A stretch of DNA of 6,725 nucleotides, from positions 1 through 6,725 of the forward strand of contig CAYPNM010000094.1 in assembly GCA_964412105.1 (NCBI GenBank). The letters run 5' to 3'. Below are positions 1 through 6,443 of this stretch, one piece after another. Position numbers and translations under genes: made by a program. The DNA comes from JAKAGZ01 sp964412105 (lineage in GTDB: Bacteria > Bacteroidota > Ignavibacteria > Ignavibacteriales > Ignavibacteriaceae). Each line of letters starts with the position of its first letter. Position 1 is the first letter of the stretch. The notes under the pieces are model-generated. The model ran no database searches. It was not told the origin of the DNA and saw nothing but the letters and a program-made list of their open reading frames with translations.

Positions 1-1171
1 TCCAAACAGGCCCATCAGTAGTTGCACCTTTACTGTCCTTTGCCACTATTTTCCAGTAGTATGTAATACTATTACTTAATCCTGATTCGGAAAAGGTTGT
101 ACCGCTCTGTCCTGAGGATACAACAGTTGTAGGATTACTGTTTGTACCAAAGTAAACATCGTAGGTTAATGCATCACCGTCAGGATCAGAACAACTCCAG
201 CTTAAAGTAGGTGACAGAGAAATACCTGTTGCGTTATTGGCAGGACTTGGGCTTGATGCCGCAAGCGGCGGAGTGTTGTTTTTGTACAATGTATAATCGT
301 CTATTAGATTTCCGCTTGTATTAATAAACTGAAAGCGAATTGTTGCCGAGCTGCTTTCGGTTACTTTCAAAGCACCCCAGTCGGCATCATACTGTTTCTG
401 GCTTCCGGCCATGGAATAAGAGCTAAAACTTTGTCTTGAATCTCCACCTAATCCATCTACAAAATAAACCAGGTTTTTATTATCCTTATTATCATCTTTT
501 AATATACGCTCATAAACATGTTTATGCCCGCTCATTACAGCATCAACACCCCAGTCTTCAAAGGGCCATTGCATATATGAATATCCTCCTATGGAGCAAT
601 AAGTTGGGTGATGAAAGAGCACAATTTTCCATGTTGCGGTTGAATTTAAAATTTGTTGATGTATCCATTGGGCTTGAACTGATGTCGAAGAAGTGCCATC
701 AGGTTCACGCGTGTCCGAATCAATAATGAAAAATTCTATGTCACCAATCTGTTTAGTATAGTAACGCTCATTGTCGGGCAGAGCAAAGTAATTTATATAA
801 TCTTTTAAAGTATCCAGATCCCAGTCATGATTTCCAACAGTCGGCCAGAAAAGATTTGAAGTTGGGTCTGTTGCTACTCCATAGGTTGAATCGTGTGGAT
901 ACATGTACTGATGATAATATTTACCAACATCATCGGATAAAGAACTGGTGTAAGTATTATCTCCTACCGTTAATACATAGGCAGGATTCCAGGAATCAAC
1001 GAGGTCTGCAACAGCTTTTTCATGTAAATTGTCTGCTCCATAGTCTCCAATAACAGCAAAGACTGTTTGAGCCTGCACATAGGAATAATTCAGAACTCCG
1101 GACACAAAAATGAAAAAAGCGACCAGGCAAATTCTCTTATATAAAACCAGTTTTACCTTGCTTGTTCTAAT
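1..1171 (-). CDS. Secreted purple-acid-phosphatase-like metallophosphoesterase with FN3-like tail (3' end beyond window)
   Basis: Likely a dinuclear-metal phosphohydrolase acting outside the cytoplasm. Numbering from an assumed ATT start at 1171, residues 1-35 form a signal peptide: a basic stretch (RTSKVKLVLYKR), a hydrophobic core (ICLVAFFIFVSGVL) and probable cleavage near VQA/Q. The catalytic domain spans about 37-297 and keeps all five purple acid phosphatase blocks: GDYG (D43), GDNTY (D71, Y74), GNHD (N114, H115), VLFH (H187) and GHKHVYER (H216, H218). Y74 would be the iron-binding tyrosinate. The domain follows the signal peptide directly, as in small ACP5/TRAP-type enzymes, without the N-terminal FN3 of plant enzymes. 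Residues about 305-390 look like an FN3/Ig-like domain (DPDGDALTYDVYFG, YYWKIVAKDSKG) and continue off the window, so a T9SS sorting domain may follow but cannot be seen. The frame is intact for 390 codons but has no ATG, GTG or TTG before the signal peptide; a stop lies at 1247-1249. Family call is firm; substrate and exact start are not. Confidence 0.9.
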   Translation of the reverse strand, partial: MRTSKVKLVLYKRICLVAFFIFVSGVLNYSYVQAQTVFAVIGDYGADNLHEKAVADLVDSWNPAYVLTVGDNTYTSSLSDDVGKYYHQYMYPHDSTYGVATDPTSNLFWPTVGNHDWDLDTLKDYINYFALPDNERYYTKQIGDIEFFIIDSDTREPDGTSSTSVQAQWIHQQILNSTATWKIVLFHHPTYCSIGGYSYMQWPFEDWGVDAVMSGHKHVYERILKDDNKDNKNLVYFVDGLGGDSRQSFSSYSMAGSQKQYDADWGALKVTESSSATIRFQFINTSGNLIDDYTLYKNNTPPLAASSPSPANNATGISLSPTLSWSCSDPDGDALTYDVYFGTNSNPTTVVSSGQSGTTFSESGLSNSITYYWKIVAKDSKGATTDGPVW

Positions 1172-1181
1172 GAAATGTTTT

Positions 1182-1187
1182 TCCTCT
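1182..1187 (-). promoter_or_regulatory. Candidate ribosome binding site of the phosphatase gene
   Basis: AGAGGA read on the minus strand is the only good Shine-Dalgarno match ahead of the signal peptide. It lies 10 nt before an in-frame ATT at 1169-1171, and no ATG exists in any minus-strand frame between about 1080 and 1296. The site therefore favours initiation at ATT (or an ATG lost to a base error nearby) over the in-frame GTG at 1103-1105, which would delete most of the signal peptide. Confidence 0.45.
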
Positions 1188-1234
1188 TTGTTAAGAATGG
1201 AATGGGTACTAATAATTATATTGAATTTGAATAA

Positions 1235-1263
1235 TATATAGGTCTTTTATACAAATTTTGCAA
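1235..1263 (-). promoter_or_regulatory. Candidate promoter of the phosphatase gene
   Basis: On the minus strand TTGCAA (1258-1263) is followed after 17 nt by TATATA (1235-1240), a reasonable -35/-10 pair. It sits in the only stretch available between the upstream terminator and the coding region and would give a leader of roughly 60 nt. Bacteroidota-type primary sigma factors prefer a TTG ... TAnnTTTG pattern, which is only partly matched here (TATATTAT), and AT-rich DNA yields such matches easily. Confidence 0.35.
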
Positions 1264-1282
1264 CGATTATTCGACCAATGGC

Positions 1283-1322
1283 AAAAAAAATCCTTCCATA
1301 AGCCTATGTTATGGAAGGATTT
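1283..1322 (-). terminator. Rho-independent terminator of the 1348-2649 gene
   Basis: ATCCTTCCATAA (1290-1301) and TTATGGAAGGAT (1309-1320) form a perfect 12-bp stem with a 7-nt loop, extendable by two A-T pairs. Read on the minus strand the stem is followed at once by eight T residues (1283-1290). It begins about 27 bp past the stop codon of the T9SS cargo gene, so it should end that transcript and make the phosphatase gene an independent unit. Confidence 0.92.
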
Positions 1323-1347
1323 AATATGTGAATTGATATATGTTGGC

Positions 1348-2649
1348 CTATTTAAGCAGGTTCATTTTCTTGGTTTCGGAAAAATTACCTGCCGTCAACC
1401 TGTATAAATAGACGCCACTGGCGACATTTTCACCTCTACTGTTCTTACCATTCCAATAAACATTATGATAACCGGCAGTTGCTTGCTGATTAATTAATGT
1501 TGTTACCTCTCTTCCCATAATATCATAAATCTTTATACTAACGTCTGAGGCGTTAGGTATATAAAATTTAATTGTTGTTGATGGATTAAAGGGATTTGGA
1601 CTGTTTTGCAAAAGTTGAGGAGCACTGGAAACAGCAAGGCTAACAGTTACAGGGTCATAATATTGAAAACTGCCGTCAACGTCAATCTGTTTTAACTTGT
1701 AACTGAATGAGGTACCACCTGAAGGTTTATCAGTAAAAGAATAATTCTTTGTTGAGTTGCTATTTCCTGAGCCGGCAACAAAACCGATTTTTTGCCAACC
1801 GGAATTACCGGAAGATCTCTCAACATCGAATCCATAATTGTTTACTTCCGTCGCAGTTGACCAGGTCAAATTAACCGTACTTCCATCCGAAACAGAGGCG
1901 GAAAAAGAAGTCAGTTCAACAGGTAAGCTATTATTAGCCCCTCCATTATTATATCCGGGTGTGGAACTACCGTCAGCAACTATTGCCCAGTTAGCTGGAT
2001 CAGTTGGTAATGTAGTGGAATTATCTCCTGTAAAATGTGCCGACATACCACTTCCTACCGCGCCACTAAGGGTTACATATGAAGTAAAAAGTGCAGAAGA
2101 ATCGCCTTCGGATCCATTAATACCATATCCTATGCCAAATATTCCCGAAGTATCGGCCCGAGCAAACAAACCAATATGAGCACCGCCACCTGCAGTTGTA
2201 ATTGTCGGCCACGGGTCTGTTGTAGGATTTTCAAAAATTGATGTATTAGTCAGATTGGTATTAGCAGTATAATAATATGCAACAACTATACGATTCCCCC
2301 CACCAAAAGTTGTAATGTCAGTTGGCCATACTGCCTTTACTCTACTGTCAGCGGAATCATTGAGAGTGCTGGTATTCCTGTATATTAATATAATATCACC
2401 TGTATTTAGAGATGCAAATTCTGTATTGGTTGTACTTAATTGAAGTCCACTCCAAGTTCCTAAATTATCAGACAAAATCCACAACCCCTGTAAATTTTGT
2501 GCGTCGGCAGTTACAATCAATTCAATCCAATCATGGGCCCCAGTATCCCCATTCGAAAATTCATTTATGATAACACTTTGTGCATTAACTAATGCCGGAC
2601 AAAAAGAAATTATTGTGCCTATAAATAGAGTTAGTAACGTTTTTTTCAT
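1348..2649 (-). CDS. Secreted protein with lamin-tail-like N-terminus and C-terminal T9SS (Por) sorting domain
   Basis: An exported cargo protein of the type IX secretion system, probably attached to or released from the cell surface; no catalytic activity is evident. In the 433-residue form, residues 1-23 are a signal peptide (MKKTLLTLFIGTII..., cleavage after VNA). Residues about 24-92 resemble a lamin-tail domain (VIINEF, HDWIEL, NLQGLWILSDN, GDIILIYRN). Residues about 93-240 are Thr/Ser/Gly-rich and unassigned. Residues about 242-336 are a beta-sandwich module common in this lineage (LPVELTSFSA, LTWSTATEVNNYGFDVERS, YKLKQIDVDG). Residues about 348-433 are the sorting domain (SPNPFNPSTTI, IYDIMGREV, SGVYLYRL, KKMNLLK end). 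The ATG at 2647-2649 is preferred over an in-frame GTG at 2659-2661, because GGGAG sits 5 nt before the ATG and overlaps that GTG. A strong terminator follows. The biological role of the middle region is unknown. Confidence 0.93.
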   Translation of the reverse strand: MKKTLLTLFIGTIISFCPALVNAQSVIINEFSNGDTGAHDWIELIVTADAQNLQGLWILSDNLGTWSGLQLSTTNTEFASLNTGDIILIYRNTSTLNDSADSRVKAVWPTDITTFGGGNRIVVAYYYTANTNLTNTSIFENPTTDPWPTITTAGGGAHIGLFARADTSGIFGIGYGINGSEGDSSALFTSYVTLSGAVGSGMSAHFTGDNSTTLPTDPANWAIVADGSSTPGYNNGGANNSLPVELTSFSASVSDGSTVNLTWSTATEVNNYGFDVERSSGNSGWQKIGFVAGSGNSNSTKNYSFTDKPSGGTSFSYKLKQIDVDGSFQYYDPVTVSLAVSSAPQLLQNSPNPFNPSTTIKFYIPNASDVSIKIYDIMGREVTTLINQQATAGYHNVYWNGKNSRGENVASGVYLYRLTAGNFSETKKMNLLK

Positions 2650-2654
2650 ATATA

Positions 2655-2660
2655 CTCCCA
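2655..2660 (-). promoter_or_regulatory. Ribosome binding site that fixes the start of the T9SS cargo gene
   Basis: TGGGAG on the minus strand lies 5 nt upstream of the ATG at 2647-2649. The longer reading starts at a GTG (2659-2661) that overlaps this motif and has no Shine-Dalgarno match of its own. The motif therefore supports the 433-residue product, which also gives a cleaner signal peptide beginning MKK. Confidence 0.65.
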
Positions 2661-3143
2661 CTTCATAAATTGCAAAGAAAGGTCTTAATAATTATTTTTT
2701 AATTTTATTGTTGATTTATTTCCTGCCTTAATAAGCAGAAAATACTAAATAATTCAAACAAAAAACATAATTTTATGCAAAATTTTAAAGATTTCTAACT
2801 CTTTTTGTTTTAATGTTAAATATCAACTGCAAATATTATTCCATCAAAACTATTCCTCACAACCATATATAAGCAAATCAAATGTTTGCAGATTTCGGCT
2901 TCTTTGATAAGATATTTCGAATTTCCGGAACTGACCTATATAATTGCTGCTGAATTTGGACGTCTCATATTGATAAAAATGTTCAAATTATGTCCATAAA
3001 TTGCCATTCCTTTTACATAATAAACATATTCGACGCTTTACTAATTATTTATCATTTTGGGTTTACTAATCATTCTATATTAGAAAGTTTCATAGAATTT
3101 GGTACAAATGCTGAGAAACCTGACAACGAAATCTGCTTCGAAG

Positions 3144-3184
3144 TGAGATTATGAGCTATGCTATTACCCATAGCCATAATTTCA
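3144..3184 (+). other. Long imperfect hairpin (possible structured leader RNA or palindromic binding site)
   Basis: TGAGATTATG (3144-3153), a bulged A (3154) and GCTATG (3155-3160) pair with CATAGC (3169-3174) and CATAATTTCA (3175-3184) across an 8-nt loop. This gives 16 pairs with one bulge and one G-T pair (3147 with 3181). That pair is a tolerable G-U in plus-strand RNA but an A-C mismatch on the other strand, which slightly favours a plus-strand transcript. No T-run follows, so it is not a standard terminator. It lies about 220 bp before the membrane-protein start. A smaller hairpin (3131-3149, ATCT/AGAT around CTTCGAAG) overlaps its 5' base and could compete with it. Confidence 0.5.
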
Positions 3185-3389
3185 ATGAATCGGTAATTTT
3201 GACTGACTCATTAAATGGCATTCTTCTTGCTTGGGGTTTTGAGTAAATAAAAATATGGGAGTCAATCCGAGATTTTTATTAAAATTGTAAACCTTTGAAT
3301 AAGGGGCAGGGCACTATTTCCAATTCAGTTGCCACCTTAATAGCAATATTTATTGTGGGGAGATTTCAGCTTAAATTGAGTCACTAATT

Positions 3390-3394
3390 AAGGA
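3390..3394 (+). promoter_or_regulatory. Ribosome binding site of the membrane-protein gene
   Basis: AAGGA lies 7 nt before the ATG at 3402, an optimal spacing that supports this start. Confidence 0.7.
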
Positions 3395-3401
3395 AAATAA
3401 T

Positions 3402-4103
3402 ATGGAAATTAATATACCTATTAAAAAAATTATTTTGTCCTACCTGTTTGTGGTTATTTTACTAACGTTTTTTTCAATAGCAGGCCAAATTTACATCTAC
3501 TATTTTGGTGGACACTCTCGTTATCTTGTGCACATTTTTAATTTGGATGAGGAATATAATATACCATCTTGTTTCGAATCGGGTACATTACTTTTTTGTT
3601 CCGTGCTTTTGTTTATTATCGGATTAAATAAAAAGAAGAGTAATGATAAATTTCATTTCCATTGGTCTCTATTGGCAGTTATATTCTTTTTAATGTCATT
3701 GGATGAGCTTATGTCATTCCACGAAAACTTAAGCGAATATGTAAGAGCAATATTTCATACCGGCGGATTTTTATATTTTGCGTGGGTATTACCGGCTATG
3801 ATATTTTTGATTTTGCTTGCGTTTATTTATTTCAAATTTGTGTTTGCACTGCCGGCAAAATATAGAAATTTATTTATAATTGGGGGAGTTATTTATGTCG
3901 TTGGAGCAATGGGATTTGAAATGCTTGGCGGTGACATTCGAAAATTTTATACCGAAAAATCTTTTAATTATGCTGTCTTGACTAATATTGAAGAAGTATT
4001 TGAAATGACTGGAATATTAATTTTTACCTATGCGTTATTAGATTATATAAAAGTTAATATAGGCGAATTCAAAGCAAAAGTTATTGGGTATAAACAGAAA
4101 TAG
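3402..4103 (+). CDS. Six-helix integral membrane protein of unrecognised family
   Basis: Function not recognised. The 233-residue product has about six hydrophobic segments, near residues 9-35, 61-75, 88-106, 122-149, 156-176 and 189-216, and no cleavable signal. A Lys-rich loop (KKKSNDK, 77-83) and a basic tail suggest cytoplasmic faces by the positive-inside rule. Several charged clusters sit at or inside helix boundaries, which is unusual for a purely structural protein: LDEEYNIPS (48-56), SLDELMSFHE (99-108), GFEMLGGD (171-178) and IEEVFEM (196-202). D101, E102, H107, E108, E173, E197, E198 and E201 could bind metal or take part in intramembrane chemistry, but this is inference. The spaced DE...HE pattern does not match the CREST hydrolase pattern closely enough to assign it. 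An AAGGA site 7 nt upstream fixes the start; three stop codons in a row (TAG TAG TAA) end it. It stands alone between a divergent and a convergent gene. Confidence 0.88.
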   Translation: MEINIPIKKIILSYLFVVILLTFFSIAGQIYIYYFGGHSRYLVHIFNLDEEYNIPSCFESGTLLFCSVLLFIIGLNKKKSNDKFHFHWSLLAVIFFLMSLDELMSFHENLSEYVRAIFHTGGFLYFAWVLPAMIFLILLAFIYFKFVFALPAKYRNLFIIGGVIYVVGAMGFEMLGGDIRKFYTEKSFNYAVLTNIEEVFEMTGILIFTYALLDYIKVNIGEFKAKVIGYKQK

Positions 4104-4234
4104 TAGTAAAACAAAAATTAAAATTTATTCTTATTAAATGATGATACTGAAAATATCGATAACACGCAGATGATGAGACATATTGCACCGGCGCTTGTCC
4201 AGAAAACTTCATTTATTATATTTAAGATATGGGA

Positions 4235-4354
4235 TCAAATAAGAAATCTGCCATTTTGGAAGAACTTTATGCATCCTGCCTAGCTACCATGTGCCTCCTA
4301 TATATCTTCTGAATAAATTCCACTATATAAGGAGGATGAATTAATCTTATTTGA
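4235..4354. repeat. Nested inverted repeats spanning 120 bp
   Basis: The outer arms TCAAATAAGA (4235-4244) and TCTTATTTGA (4345-4354) are perfect 10-bp complements. Inside them CCTCCTATATAT (4294-4305) pairs imperfectly with TATATAAGGAGG (4324-4335), with a one-base offset, across an 18-nt loop. The two pairs are not concentric, because the left spacer is longer than the right. This could be a structured RNA, the trace of a small non-autonomous element or coincidence in AT-rich DNA. No flanking target duplication was identified. Confidence 0.35.
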
Positions 4355-4628
4355 CAAAATTGATGTAATAATGAGAAGTCTGTTTATACATCAGAACGGC
4401 TGAATAACTATTAAAATCGCTGAGTTATTCTGCAGTCATAAAAGATAACACTTTCATGGATAAGGAAATTGCTTGATAAATAATATTGATTTTAAAAGGA
4501 TACATTTCGGCTTATAAATCAACCTTGTCAAAATTTCATAAATTATCACCCCGAGCGGTAGCACCAAGCAAACATCATCAAAACGAAGGTTTGTTACGTT
4601 TACTAATTTGGAATTAGAACACTAAATA

Positions 4629-4657
4629 AAATTTCAATTATAAAAAAAATGAAATTT
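4629..4657 (-). terminator. Weak AT-rich terminator candidate for the beta-helix gene
   Basis: AAATTTCA (4629-4636) and TGAAATTT (4650-4657) form a perfect 8-bp stem with a 13-nt loop, starting 11 bp past the stop codon of the minus-strand gene. The stem has a single G-C pair and is followed on the minus strand only by TATTTAG, so termination would be weak. Its position just after the gene is the main support. Confidence 0.3.
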
Positions 4658-4668
4658 GTGTCATCCTA

Positions 4669-6030
4669 CTAATTTGAATTTTGATAGCAACCAATGTCCC
4701 ATTTCCCGCTTATTGGCCTTTCAATACCATCTTTGTCTCTATTAAACGGAACACCCAGATTAATACCGCTTTTCAATCCGGGAGAATTATTTTGAAGATG
4801 TAAGTTACTAAAGAGAGTCTTAAATAATGGGTTTTGCCTATCTATACCGTGCAATTCTGCACCTAAAATATGCATTTGATTCATTGACTTATTGCCATCA
4901 AAATTAATAATTTTGCTTTCTCTGACTCCATTATTTTGTCCATATAAATTATAGTCCAATTGAGACCAGTCTTCTAAAGGGGTTGTTAAGAATACTAGTC
5001 CTGTACCAGGTTGTGTGCTATAAAAAATGTTATTCTTTATGTGGGCATCTTTATCTTCTACACTGAACAGTTTTATTGTGCCTCCTCCTATAAATACATT
5101 ATTATATATGAACCAAGCTCCGGCTTCATCAGGGGTTGTATCGTTAATATAAAAGAAAACATTGTTTCCACTTGCCGTAAAGTATGGGCAATAGATAATA
5201 TTATTATAAAAAATTCCTTTCCCTATCAGATTTGCGCCAATGACACCATTCGCCTTATGATTAACATCAGAATTTGTCAGATTATTTATAGTATTATTTG
5301 CAATTGTAATGTTTTTAATGTTGTGATTAAACTGTATCCCATCCGTATGTGATCCCTGCATTTGTGAGGTTACAGTTATATTGTTGTTTAATATAAATAA
5401 ATTGTTACAATATTGAGCGTAGATGATATCAGTCTGTCTCTTTGTTGCATAAGAAGTTGCCAGCGTGCAATATCGAATAAATACGCTGTCAACAGTTGCA
5501 TCTAAACCAGTGGATGACCATCCATTAATAAAAATCGCCCCCTGCTTTTCGGAATTTAACACCCTTAGACTATCAAGATATATTACTTTAACAGCACCTG
5601 TAGTTGCTCCCCTAATGTAAATTCCCGATGTAACATTTTTAAATTCTATATTCAAGATTCTTATGTAGCTTTTTTTTGTAATTTTTAGGCCAACATCAGA
5701 CAGGTCGATTATAACTTTTCCGTTATGCATAGGGTCAAGACCATTTCTTATGGTAATTAAATTTTTCTCATTACCACTTGTTCCCACTGTTAATGTTTCA
5801 TTATAAACGGTACTATCCTTGCCGCCGGATATAAACAATATATCTCCTGGCTTTAACTCTGACCATTTTATAGAGCTAAAAGAGTTCCAAGCATTTTCCC
5901 AGCAGGTGCCGTTATTTAAGCCGGAAGCATATTTATCCACATAATAATTGGTTGCAAATGTACTTGCATAGAGAAAATAGAGAAGGACAGTTATAATATA
6001 ATATCGAAAGAAAGGATTTTCTTTTATCAT
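4669..6030 (-). CDS. Secreted right-handed parallel beta-helix protein (pectate-lyase-like fold, choice-of-anchor-Q-like end)
   Basis: Probably an extracellular carbohydrate-binding or polysaccharide-cleaving protein; the substrate cannot be read from the sequence. The 453-residue product starts with a signal peptide (hydrophobic 11-21, likely cleavage after ASTFA at 26). Residues 29-100 match the usual N-terminal cap of secreted beta-helix proteins (NYYVDKYASGLNNGTCWENAW, LKPGDILFISGG, SGNEKNLITIRNG). About 105-360 form helical coils with repeated Asn ladders: LNNNI (214-218), ANNTI (244-248), YNNIIY (275-280), YNNVFI (309-314), KNNIFY (332-337). SHTDGIQF (227-234) is a conserved-looking motif on a coil. 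The end resembles the choice-of-anchor-Q signature (NNSPGLKSGINLG, DKDGIERP, DIGCYQ). No T9SS sorting domain follows, unlike the 1348-2649 protein. An AGGA site 8 nt upstream supports the ATG. Fold confidence is high; enzymatic activity is unproven. Confidence 0.92.
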   Translation of the reverse strand: MIKENPFFRYYIITVLLYFLYASTFATNYYVDKYASGLNNGTCWENAWNSFSSIKWSELKPGDILFISGGKDSTVYNETLTVGTSGNEKNLITIRNGLDPMHNGKVIIDLSDVGLKITKKSYIRILNIEFKNVTSGIYIRGATTGAVKVIYLDSLRVLNSEKQGAIFINGWSSTGLDATVDSVFIRYCTLATSYATKRQTDIIYAQYCNNLFILNNNITVTSQMQGSHTDGIQFNHNIKNITIANNTINNLTNSDVNHKANGVIGANLIGKGIFYNNIIYCPYFTASGNNVFFYINDTTPDEAGAWFIYNNVFIGGGTIKLFSVEDKDAHIKNNIFYSTQPGTGLVFLTTPLEDWSQLDYNLYGQNNGVRESKIINFDGNKSMNQMHILGAELHGIDRQNPLFKTLFSNLHLQNNSPGLKSGINLGVPFNRDKDGIERPISGKWDIGCYQNSN

Positions 6031-6038
6031 CTAATGTT

Positions 6039-6042
6039 TCCT
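6039..6042 (-). promoter_or_regulatory. Ribosome binding site of the beta-helix gene
   Basis: AGGA on the minus strand lies 8 nt before the ATG at 6028-6030, in good position for initiation there. Confidence 0.55.
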
Positions 6043-6443
6043 ATTAATTGAAATATAAATTATTTAAGGAAATTATTTTTCCTGATTAAAACGAGTCATT
6101 TGGTCGAAGGCATTGTAACTTATTGCGAATTTAATAGCCCTTTTTTAATTAACTCCGCTCAATTGAATTAGTAATCCTAATGATATCTGCATTTCTTGAC
6201 GAAAAATTATTAAGTAAACAAAAAATATGCAATTTTAAAAGAACTAACCAATTTGTAAGAATAATTTGGTAATATCTTGATTTTATTCATATAAAGGATA
6301 ATGAGCATTCATTACTAATAAGTCTAAGAATTGAATAAATATTAAGCTTTGCTCTATAGTCAGGAATTCTTTGAACTATATTGGTTTATGGATTAGCCTT
6401 TATTATCCGTTTGACAATTTAATTCCTTATAGATAAAGATTAG

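Larger units (their letters stand above)
2650..3401. other. 752-bp divergent spacer without a supported gene
   Basis: This AT-rich region separates two divergently transcribed genes and must hold both of their promoters. Apart from the ribosome binding sites and the hairpin at 3144-3184, I see only very short open frames (31 codons or fewer) without ribosome binding sites. A weak promoter candidate for the minus-strand gene is TTGAAT (2752-2757) with TATTAA (2728-2733), 18 nt apart. No convincing promoter for the plus-strand gene was found. No tRNA, transposase fragment or repeat array is visible. Confidence 0.7.
4104..4668. other. 565-bp convergent spacer with inverted repeats, no supported gene
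   Basis: This stretch lies between two converging genes. It holds a nested pair of inverted repeats at 4235-4354, an 8-bp inverted repeat GAATAACT/AGTTATTC (4402-4409 and 4423-4430), a GC-rich patch at 4547-4565 and an AT-rich hairpin at 4629-4657. The longest small frame with an ATG is 37 codons (4170-4283, plus) and has no ribosome binding site. Nothing resembles a transposase or a known RNA gene. Confidence 0.65.

Noticed and set aside
436..1053. Plus-strand frames (96 and 65 codons) in the phosphatase region
   Set aside because: Both are antisense to the intact metallophosphoesterase frame, whose catalytic motifs are unmistakable.
1838..2179. 113-codon plus-strand frame opposite the T9SS cargo gene
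   Set aside because: It lies wholly antisense to a well-supported gene, and its protein has no coherent domain features.
3101..3130. CTGAGA (3111-3116) followed by ACCTGA (3118-3123), reminiscent of the TPP riboswitch core
   Set aside because: The G-rich/C-rich closing stem and the second conserved box (AATnCCAGCG type) are absent, and the spacing is wrong. The neighbouring gene is not recognisably thiamine-related.
3151..3246. 31-codon open frame on the plus strand (MSYAITHSHN...)
   Set aside because: No ribosome binding site, no recognisable similarity, and its first codons lie inside the 3144-3184 hairpin. Its length is within chance expectation.
4170..4283. 37-codon plus-strand frame (MMRHIAPALV...), open upstream to 4122
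   Set aside because: No Shine-Dalgarno site and no family recognised. It shares the frame of the preceding membrane gene but is separated by four stops, so it is not a C-terminal extension. The length is compatible with chance, though it would merit a homology search.
4402..4430. 8-bp inverted repeat GAATAACT/AGTTATTC as a terminator of the plus-strand membrane gene
   Set aside because: It is about 300 bp past the stop codon, the loop is 13 nt and no T-run follows on either strand.
5011..5352. 113-codon plus-strand frame opposite the beta-helix gene
   Set aside because: Antisense shadow of the Asn-rich repeat region. The composition reflects reverse-read beta-helix codons and there is no ribosome binding site.
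6410..6440. TTGACA (plus strand) with a possible -10 TAAAGA
   Set aside because: The -10 match is poor, and no gene follows on the plus strand. Such matches are frequent in AT-rich DNA.
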